DNA from: Hyphomicrobiales bacterium
GTDB taxonomy: Bacteria > Pseudomonadota > Alphaproteobacteria > Rhizobiales > Xanthobacteraceae
Assembly: GCA_021730825.1 (NCBI GenBank)
Contig: JAKFYO010000306.1
Coordinates: forward strand, 1-11,072
Reading direction: 5' to 3'
Length of the DNA stretch: 11,072 bases
This document shows positions 6,150-11,072 of this stretch, one piece after another. Within the stretch, counting starts at the first letter, position 1. Each line of letters opens with the position of its first letter. The notes under the pieces are model-generated. The model was not told the DNA's origin. It ran no database searches and saw only the letters and a list, made by a program, of their open reading frames with translations. A program made the translations under genes and the position numbers.

Positions 6150-7156
6150 CACAGGTGGAATTTTTCGAGCTGGCGATGCTCGGCTTCGATCCAGCGCGTG
6201 GTGCCGGTGACCGAGCGCATGACGACCGTGTGCGTGAAGATGCGGTCGCCCTTGAATTCAACGCCGCGCAACATCGAGCCGGTGGTGACGCCGGTTGCCG
6301 CGATCAGGCAGTCGCCGCGCACCATCTCGCTCATGTCGTATTTCTTGTTCGGGTCTTTCACGCCCATCTTTGCCGCGCGGGCGCGCTGCTCGTCGTTCGC
6401 GAAAATAAGACGGCCCTGCATCTGACCGCCGATGCAGCGGAGCGCTGCCGCAGCCAACACGCCTTCCGGCGCGCCGCCGATGCCGAGATAGATGTCGATG
6501 CCGGTTTCGTCCGGGTCGGTGGTGTGAATGACGCCGGCAACGTCGCCGTCGGTGATGAGCGCCACGGACGCCCCGGTGGCGCGGGTTGCCTTGATCAATT
6601 CCGCATGGCGCGGGCGATCCATGATCAGCGCCGTGATTTCGTTCGGCTTCACGCCCTTGGCTTTGGCCAGCGCATTGATGTTGTCGGCAGGCGACGCGTC
6701 GAGATCGATCAAGCCTTTCGAAAAGCCCGGCCCGATCGCGATCTTGTCCATGTAAACGTCTGGCGCGTTGAGCAACGTGCCGCCTTCGGCCATCGCCATC
6801 ACGGCGATAGAACCCGGCATGTTCTTCGCGCAGAGCGTGGTGCCCTCCAGCGGGTCCACCGCGATATCGACCAGCGGACCTTTTTTGTTCCCGACTTCTT
6901 CGCCGATGAAAAGCATCGGCGCTTCGTCGCGCTCGCCCTCGCCGATACGAACCGTGCCCTGAATCGGGAGCTTGTTCAGTTCGCGCCGCATCGCATCGAC
7001 CGCGGCCTGATCCGCCGCCTTCTCATCGCCGCGGCCGCGCAGGCGCGCAGCCGAGACCGCCGCGCGTTCGGTGACGCGCGCGATTTCCATGGAGAGAATT
7101 CGCTCGATGAAAAGATCCGGCTGAACTTCGACCGCCGGGTTAGCCTGCTTCGCCAT
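6149..7156 (-). CDS. glpX: Fructose-1,6-bisphosphatase class II (GlpX type)
   Basis: It hydrolyses fructose 1,6-bisphosphate to fructose 6-phosphate in gluconeogenesis (and in a Calvin cycle where present), in the cytoplasm, using a divalent metal. The 335-residue protein has IGEGERDEAPML (71-82), VDPLEGTT (100-107), DRPRH (180-184), DGDVAG (203-208) and GGAPEGVL (227-234). By comparison with E. coli GlpX, the metal and substrate acidic residues are an Glu in IGEGE, D101, E104 and E231; all are present. Length is typical (about 320-340). The ATG start is preceded by a strong Shine-Dalgarno, GGGAAGAA, directly after the TGA of hom, 8 nt upstream. It ends overlapping the acetyltransferase start. 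The chain alaC-hom-glpX looks like one transcription unit. A sedoheptulose-bisphosphatase side activity, known in some relatives, cannot be judged here. Confidence 0.96.
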   Translation of the reverse strand: MAKQANPAVEVQPDLFIERILSMEIARVTERAAVSAARLRGRGDEKAADQAAVDAMRRELNKLPIQGTVRIGEGERDEAPMLFIGEEVGNKKGPLVDIAVDPLEGTTLCAKNMPGSIAVMAMAEGGTLLNAPDVYMDKIAIGPGFSKGLIDLDASPADNINALAKAKGVKPNEITALIMDRPRHAELIKATRATGASVALITDGDVAGVIHTTDPDETGIDIYLGIGGAPEGVLAAAALRCIGGQMQGRLIFANDEQRARAAKMGVKDPNKKYDMSEMVRGDCLIAATGVTTGSMLRGVEFKGDRIFTHTVVMRSVTGTTRWIEAEHRQLEKFHL

Positions 7157-7164
7157 TTCTTCCC

Positions 7165-8466
7165 TCAGTTCTTTTCGATGCGGATGACTTGCGGCACTTC
7201 CGCAAGCACTCCGTCTTTTTTGATTGCATTCAGCGCGTTGCGCATCGCGTCTTCATTGGTCGCATAAGTAATCAAAATCACGGGTGCCGGCGCATCCGAC
7301 GACTGCTTCTTGTCGCGGCGATGCTGCACGATCGATTCCAGCGAAATGCCCTGCTCGGCCATGCGGCCGGCGATGGTCGCTGCCGTACCCGGCTTATCGA
7401 CCGCGGCAAGACGAATGTAATAGCCGCCCTGATGATCCTGCATCGGCGCGCGCAAAGCCTTCGTAAGTTTCGCGGCACCACGCCCGAACGGCGCGACCCG
7501 GCGTCCGCTCGCAAGATCGACAAGATCGGCAACAACGGCAGACGCGGTCGCAGCACCACCGGCGCCCGGACCGACCAGCGTGAGGTCGAGCGCGTCGGAA
7601 TTGATTGCGACGGCATTCGTGACACCGTCGATTTCACCGATGACAGAACCTTTCGGCACCATGGTCGGATGCACTCGCTGCTCTACGCCGGTATCGGTTT
7701 TCACCGCGACACCCAGCAACTTCACGCGATAGCCGAGATCGTCGGCCGCGCGGAGATCGTCGAGCGTGATCGACTGAATGCCTTCTACATATACCGCATC
7801 GCTATCCACTTCCGCGCCGAAGGCGAGGCTCGCGAGAATTGCAATCTTGTGCGCGGTGTCGAAGCCGCCGATGTCGAAGGTCGGATCGGCTTCGGCATAG
7901 CCGAGCTTCTGCGCTTCCTTCAGACAATCCTCAAAGGAGCGTGCCTCTTTCTGCATCGTCGTCAGGATGTAATTGCAGGTGCCGTTCAGAATTCCGTAGA
8001 CGCGCGAAACTTCCGCGCCGCCCAAGCCTTCGCGAAGCGTCTTGATAATCGGAATGCCGCCGCCTACCGCGGCTTCGAAGTTGAAGGCGGCGTTGTGCTT
8101 TTCCGCGAGCTTGATCAGCGCAGTGCCGTGTTTCGCGATCAGCGCTTTATTCGCGGTCACCACTGAGCGGCCGATGCCGAGTGCGGCTTCGACCGACGCC
8201 TTCGCCGGGTCGCCGTAGCCGCCCATCAGCTCGACGAAGACATCGATGCCCTCGCCCTTCGCCAGCGCGACAGGATCAGCACCATTCTTGATCTGCGAGA
8301 GATCGAGGCTCTGGTCGCGCGGCGGATCTTTCGAGGCGACCGCGACCAGATCGATCGGGCGTCCGGCACGTGCGGCGAGTTTGTCGCGCGTGCGGAGTAA
8401 CATGCCCGCCACCGCCGAACCGACAGTGCCGAGACCGGCGAGACCGACGCGCAGCGGGGCTTCCAT
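7165..8466 (-). CDS. hom: Homoserine dehydrogenase with C-terminal ACT domain
   Basis: It reduces aspartate semialdehyde to homoserine with NAD(P)H, the branch toward threonine and methionine. The 433-residue protein is the monofunctional type. The nucleotide-binding motif GLGTVG is at 11-16. TANKALI (104-110) carries the catalytic lysine K107. EAAVGGGIPI (131-140), GILNGTCNYIL (158-168) and EADPTFDIGGFDTAHK (192-207, with K207) form the substrate site. A C-terminal ACT domain (about 352-430, YYIRLAAVDKPGTAATIAG onward) suggests feedback control, usually by threonine; the effector is inferred. The start has AGAGG upstream, located within the last codons of the aminotransferase gene. The intergenic gap is only 3 nt, so the two are probably co-translated. 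There is no fused aspartokinase, which must be encoded elsewhere. Confidence 0.97.
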   Translation of the reverse strand: MEAPLRVGLAGLGTVGSAVAGMLLRTRDKLAARAGRPIDLVAVASKDPPRDQSLDLSQIKNGADPVALAKGEGIDVFVELMGGYGDPAKASVEAALGIGRSVVTANKALIAKHGTALIKLAEKHNAAFNFEAAVGGGIPIIKTLREGLGGAEVSRVYGILNGTCNYILTTMQKEARSFEDCLKEAQKLGYAEADPTFDIGGFDTAHKIAILASLAFGAEVDSDAVYVEGIQSITLDDLRAADDLGYRVKLLGVAVKTDTGVEQRVHPTMVPKGSVIGEIDGVTNAVAINSDALDLTLVGPGAGGAATASAVVADLVDLASGRRVAPFGRGAAKLTKALRAPMQDHQGGYYIRLAAVDKPGTAATIAGRMAEQGISLESIVQHRRDKKQSSDAPAPVILITYATNEDAMRNALNAIKKDGVLAEVPQVIRIEKN

Positions 8467-8469
8467 AAG

Positions 8470-9687
8470 TCAGCCTCTAGCTGCGAGCGGAACGACGTTG
8501 TGCAGAATGGTATCCGCGCTGTCGAGGAACTTGCGCACGTTGCGCGCGGCCTGACGGATGCGCTGCTCGTTCTCGACCAGCGCAAGACGAACATAATCGT
8601 CGCCGTGCTCGCCGAAGCCGATGCCCGGCGCCACCGCGACGCTCGCCTTCTCGACGAGCAGTTCCGCGAACTTGACGCTGCCGAGCGGACGGAAGCGTTC
8701 CGGGATCGGCGCCCAGGCGAACATCGAAGCCTTCGGCGACGGAATTTCCCAGCCTGCGCGGGTGAATGAATCCACCATCGCGTCGCGGCGCGTTTTGTAC
8801 ATGTTGCGCATCTCAACGATGCACTCTTCCGGGCCGTTGAGCGCTGCCGTCGCCGCGACCTGCACCGGCGTGAACGCGCCGTAATCGAGATAGGATTTGA
8901 CGCGCGAGAGTGCCGCGATCACGCGCTCGTTGCCGACCGCAAAGCCCATGCGCCAGCCGGCCATCGAGAACGTCTTCGACATCGACGTAAATTCGACGGT
9001 GACATCCATTGCGCCCGGTACCTGCAGCACCGACGGCGGCGGATTGTCGTCGAAATAAACTTCGGCGTAAGCGAGATCGGAGAGCACGAGGATTTCGTGC
9101 TTCTTCGCGAACGCGACCACGTCGCGATAAAATTCTAAATCGGCGACCATCGCAGTCGGATTCGACGGATAGCAGATCACAACCGCGATCGGCTTCGGAA
9201 TGGAATGCACCACCGCGCGTTCGAGCGCGTGGAAAAACTCTGGCCCCGGCTCGCTCGGCACGGCGCGGATCGAGCCGCCGGCCATCAGGAAGCCGAAAGC
9301 GTGGATCGGATAGCTCGGGTTCGGCACCAGCACGACGTCGCCGGGTGCCGTGATCGCCTGCGCGACGTTGGCAAAACCTTCCTTGGAACCCAAGGTCGCG
9401 ACCACCTGCGTGTCCGGGTTCAGCTTCACGTTGAAGCGGCGCTCGTAATAGGCGGCCTGCGCCTTGCGCAAACCCGGAATACCCTTGGAGGCGGAGTAGC
9501 GGTCGGTGCGCGGCTTACCGAGGGTCTCTTTCAGCTTCTCGATGACATGCGCGGGCGCCGGCAAATCCGGGTTGCCCATGCCTAAATCGATGATGTCGGC
9601 GCCTGCGTTGCGCGCGGCGGCCTTCACCCGGTTCACGCTCTCGAATACGTAAGGCGGCAAACGCTTGATGCGATGAAAGTCAGACAT
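8470..9687 (-). CDS. alaC: PLP-dependent class I/II aminotransferase, AlaC-like (alanine transaminase)
   Basis: It is a fold-type I pyridoxal-phosphate aminotransferase closely resembling E. coli AlaC (YfdZ), which interconverts alanine and pyruvate with glutamate and 2-oxoglutarate. The resemblance is visible from end to end. F-x-RI-x-RLPPYVF is at the N-terminus, DLGMGNPD follows, and SKEG, VPNPSYPIHAFG and CYPSNPTA (172-179) lie in the middle. SMSKTFSMAGWRMGF contains the PLP lysine K238, and APGIGFGEHGDDYVRLALVEN is near the end. I chose the ATG at 9687 (405 residues, MSDFHRIKRL) over an upstream GTG at 9732 because it matches the AlaC N-terminus and has a GAGAA ribosome site. In databases such proteins are often labelled LL-diaminopimelate or aspartate aminotransferase, so substrate is less certain than family. 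It is the first gene of the alaC-hom-glpX unit. Confidence 0.88.
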   Translation of the reverse strand: MSDFHRIKRLPPYVFESVNRVKAAARNAGADIIDLGMGNPDLPAPAHVIEKLKETLGKPRTDRYSASKGIPGLRKAQAAYYERRFNVKLNPDTQVVATLGSKEGFANVAQAITAPGDVVLVPNPSYPIHAFGFLMAGGSIRAVPSEPGPEFFHALERAVVHSIPKPIAVVICYPSNPTAMVADLEFYRDVVAFAKKHEILVLSDLAYAEVYFDDNPPPSVLQVPGAMDVTVEFTSMSKTFSMAGWRMGFAVGNERVIAALSRVKSYLDYGAFTPVQVAATAALNGPEECIVEMRNMYKTRRDAMVDSFTRAGWEIPSPKASMFAWAPIPERFRPLGSVKFAELLVEKASVAVAPGIGFGEHGDDYVRLALVENEQRIRQAARNVRKFLDSADTILHNVVPLAARG

Positions 9688-9799
9688 GGCGGTTCTCTGA
9701 AAACTGGCCCCTTTTGGGTTCACGCGGGCCACGATTCATGCGGGGCTAATAGCACCGAAAGGACGGGAATTGCACGGCTTTTACGCGCGCCGGGCAGCG

Positions 9800-10132
9800 C
9801 TAATTAGCTCGGAGAATCCGTGCTTTGACCTGCGCTTCGCGCTCGGTGCTCATCTTGCGGAGCTCGTCTTCGAGCTTGATGCGCTCGACGTCGTTCATCA
9901 CCGGCGCCTCTTCCGACCGCTCGGCCGGAGGAGCAATCGCCGGGAAGGACTGCGGGGTATTGGCCGGGTTCGAGACCGGGTTACTGGCCGGAATCACCGG
10001 AATCGAAGGCATCGAGAGGTCCATGAAGGGCACGGGTACGTCGCCGCTGGCGCAACCGCCTACGGCGATTGCCGCCGCCAGTGCTGCGGCGCGGCAAGCA
10101 TTTTTAGCGACCTTGGACCCAACAACCTTCAA
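9800..10132 (-). CDS. Small proline-rich lipoprotein, hypothetical, TTG start
   Basis: I do not recognise this 110-residue protein. It has a lysine-containing n-region (MKVVGSKVAK), a hydrophobic stretch (14-24) and a lipobox AVGGC with the lipidated Cys at 27, so it should be a membrane-anchored lipoprotein. Residues 28-72 are rich in Pro, Ser and Asn (PVPFMDLSMPSIPVIP and similar) and probably form an extended linker. Residues 78-108 are charged and probably helical (DVERIKLEDELRKMSTEREAQ). No ATG or GTG start precedes the signal peptide. The TTG at 10132 is preceded by GAGGGG with 6-nt spacing, a good ribosome site. It is divergent from phaC (133-bp gap) and upstream of alaC on the same strand (112-bp gap). 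A role linked to either neighbour is not supported by anything in the sequence. Confidence 0.75.
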   Translation of the reverse strand: MKVVGSKVAKNACRAAALAAAIAVGGCASGDVPVPFMDLSMPSIPVIPASNPVSNPANTPQSFPAIAPPAERSEEAPVMNDVERIKLEDELRKMSTEREAQVKARILRAN

Positions 10133-10138
10133 CGGCTG

Positions 10139-10144
10139 CCCCTC
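10139..10144 (-). promoter_or_regulatory. Shine-Dalgarno supporting the TTG start of the lipoprotein
   Basis: GAGGGG on the minus strand lies 6 bases upstream of the TTG at 10132. It decides the start, because no ATG or GTG lies in frame ahead of the signal peptide. Confidence 0.6.
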
Positions 10145-10186
10145 AATAACCCAAACGTCTTGATTCTATGGCAGTGGCCTCTGTCG

Positions 10187-10202
10187 CTGCCTATTATGGC
10201 AG
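10187..10202. promoter_or_regulatory. CTGCC-N6-GGCAG inverted repeat upstream of phaC
   Basis: CTGCC (10187-10191) and GGCAG (10198-10202) are perfect inverted arms around TATTAT, which is itself a fair -10 box for phaC (10192-10197; the sequence 17 bases upstream is a poor -35 box). A second GGCAG at 10170-10174 can pair with the same CTGCC, and TATGGCAG is repeated directly at 10167-10174 and 10195-10202. Published binding sites of the PHA regulator PhaR in Paracoccus have the form CTGC-N3-4-GCAG. The arms here match but the spacing is 8, so PhaR control is only a suggestion. Confidence 0.4.
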
Positions 10203-10205
10203 AAG

Positions 10206-10218
10206 CGGGGTCACCCCG
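10206..10218. repeat. 13-bp perfect palindrome in the phaC leader
   Basis: CGGGGT-C-ACCCCG is a perfect 6+1+6 inverted repeat about 30 bp before the phaC Shine-Dalgarno. In RNA it could form a 5-bp GC stem with loop UCA. It may be an operator or a 5'-leader hairpin; no T-run follows, so it is not an intrinsic terminator. Confidence 0.4.
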
Positions 10219-10265
10219 AGCGCGGCACCCTAGCCGCTCGACCCATTGCAGGGAGTAAACGCGAA

Positions 10266-11072
10266 ATGGACGACAAGCCCAAACCTGGCGTCGAGACGCC
10301 GCGGGCCGTCGATCCGGAAGTGTTTGCCCGGAATCTCGCCCGCGTCATGGAACAGGGCGGCAAGGCTCTTGCCGCCTATCTGAAGCCGCGCGAGAGCCAA
10401 GACTTCGGCGACGCCAAAGCCGAAGAGATGGTCGACATCTTCAAAACGCTTAACCAAGTCGCGGAATTCTGGCTGTCCGATCCGCAACGCGCGGCCGCGG
10501 CCCAGACTTCGCTCGCCAAAGGCTACATGGACCTCTGGGCCATGACCGTAAAGCGCATGGCCGGCGAGAACACGGACCCCGTTAGAGCCGCCGACCCCAA
10601 AGACCGCCGCTTCTCGGATCCCGACTGGAACAGCAACCCGTTCTTCGACGCGCTGAAGCAGGCTTACCTGCTCACCACCGAATGGGCGGAGCGCATGGTG
10701 CGCGAAGCCGAAGGCATCGACGACCACACCAAGCGCAAAGCAGAATTCTATGTGAAGCAGATTTCGAACGCGGTCTCGCCTTCGAACTTCGTGCTGACCA
10801 ATCCCGAACTCTTCCGCGAGACGCTCGGCTCGTCCGGCGAAAATCTCGTGCGCGGAATGCAGATGCTGACCGAAGATATCGAGGCAGGCAAAGGCGACCT
10901 CCGCATCCGCCAGTCCGACTCTTCCCTCTTTGAAGTCGGCAAAAATCTCGCGACCACGCCCGGCAAGATCGTGTTCGAGAACGATCTCATTCAGGTCATT
11001 CAATACGCGCCCACGACCGAGACGGTACTTGCCGTTCCGCTCGTGATCGTGCCGCCGTGGATCAACAAGTTC
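10266..11072 (+). CDS. phaC: Class I poly(3-hydroxyalkanoate) synthase, N-terminal part, runs off right edge
   Basis: PhaC polymerises (R)-3-hydroxyacyl-CoA into polyhydroxyalkanoate at the surface of storage granules. The window holds 269 codons of a protein that is usually near 600 residues. The N-terminal PhaC domain is plain: [20 protein letters not shown] (114-133), then [39 protein letters not shown] and the block VPPWINKF at the very end. The first 100 residues are a variable, mostly helical region, as expected. The lipase-box cysteine and the Asp/His of the catalytic triad lie beyond the window, so catalytic competence cannot be checked. The ATG at 10266 has CAGGGAG upstream with a rather long spacing of about 10 nt. 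It is divergent from the lipoprotein gene, with palindromes in the shared upstream region. Nothing suggests a break or frameshift in the visible part. Confidence 0.95.
   Translation, partial: MDDKPKPGVETPRAVDPEVFARNLARVMEQGGKALAAYLKPRESQDFGDAKAEEMVDIFKTLNQVAEFWLSDPQRAAAAQTSLAKGYMDLWAMTVKRMAGENTDPVRAADPKDRRFSDPDWNSNPFFDALKQAYLLTTEWAERMVREAEGIDDHTKRKAEFYVKQISNAVSPSNFVLTNPELFRETLGSSGENLVRGMQMLTEDIEAGKGDLRIRQSDSSLFEVGKNLATTPGKIVFENDLIQVIQYAPTTETVLAVPLVIVPPWINKF

Noticed and set aside
5571..6425. 284-codon plus-strand frame beginning in the repeat and running opposite the GNAT gene
   Set aside because: The first part is the translated repeat (a known type of spurious peptide) and the rest is antisense to the GNAT and GlpX coding sequences.
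6143..7267. Long open frame on the plus strand opposite glpX (374 codons)
   Set aside because: It is antisense to a clear GlpX, has an Arg/His/Asp-rich composition typical of reverse frames in GC-rich coding DNA, and shows no recognisable domain or ribosome site.
7189..8166. Long open frame on the plus strand opposite hom (325 codons)
   Set aside because: It is a reverse-frame shadow of homoserine dehydrogenase, with the same biased composition and no motifs.
10230..11003. 257-codon minus-strand frame opposite phaC
   Set aside because: The plus strand encodes an unmistakable PhaC N-terminal domain; the opposing frame is a mirror artefact.
1..11072. Defence system, phage remnant, CRISPR array or biosynthetic cluster
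   Set aside because: Apart from the incomplete PhaC and Sir2 ends, all genes belong to common chromosomal families. The Sir2 here is a plain single-domain deacylase with a zinc site, not a defence fusion, and no repeat-spacer pattern exists.

Overview
The window is a compact, GC-rich chromosomal segment that reads as an alphaproteobacterium of the Hyphomicrobiales (Rhizobiales), close to the Bradyrhizobiaceae/Xanthobacteraceae. The reasons are protein style (RecJ, the GlpX-type fructose bisphosphatase, PhaC, BioY), the gene order aminotransferase-hom-glpX-recJ that I recall as common in that group, and an intergenic palindromic repeat of the type that yields spurious 'GLVPAIHAF' peptides in Bradyrhizobium-like genomes. 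This placement rests on recognition alone; no search was run.

Layout. (1) Bases 2-763, minus: a Sir2 NAD-dependent protein deacylase cut by the left edge. It is divergent from a plus-strand glyoxalase I gene (845-1303). (2) Bases 1380-1454, plus: tRNA-Glu(UUC) with encoded CCA and a credible promoter; it ends 10 bp from the stop of a convergent gene. (3) Bases 1465-3680, minus: a secreted beta-propeller-like protein of unknown substrate, a hemolysin III/PAQR-type membrane protein, and a stand-alone BioY biotin transporter component. (4) Bases 3784-9687, minus: a tight gene run, alaC-like aminotransferase, homoserine dehydrogenase, class II fructose-1,6-bisphosphatase and a GNAT acetyltransferase (gaps of 3 and 8 nt, then a 1-nt overlap). 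After a palindromic repeat comes recJ. (5) Bases 9800-10132, minus: a small proline-rich lipoprotein that appears to start at TTG. (6) Bases 10266-11072, plus: the N-terminal 269 codons of class I PHA synthase PhaC, running off the right edge.

How the genes fit together. The alaC-hom-glpX part covers central carbon and amino-acid metabolism: pyruvate/alanine transamination, the branch to threonine and methionine, and the gluconeogenic fructose-1,6-bisphosphatase step. RecJ (DNA repair) and the acetyltransferase ride in the same transcription direction. PhaC stores surplus acetyl-CoA as polyhydroxyalkanoate and is transcribed divergently from the lipoprotein/aminotransferase side. GloA detoxifies methylglyoxal.

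No phage, CRISPR, toxin-antitoxin, secretion or biosynthetic cluster is visible, and I see no new multi-gene system. The most interesting sequence is the repeat at 5608-5691. It is a 33-bp inverted repeat whose arms each form a perfect hairpin, and four of the six differences between the arms are paired, hairpin-preserving changes. Also worth checking are the nested CTGCC/GGCAG palindrome in front of phaC and the loss of a family-conserved histidine in the hemolysin III protein. There is no gene-free stretch longer than 300 bases.
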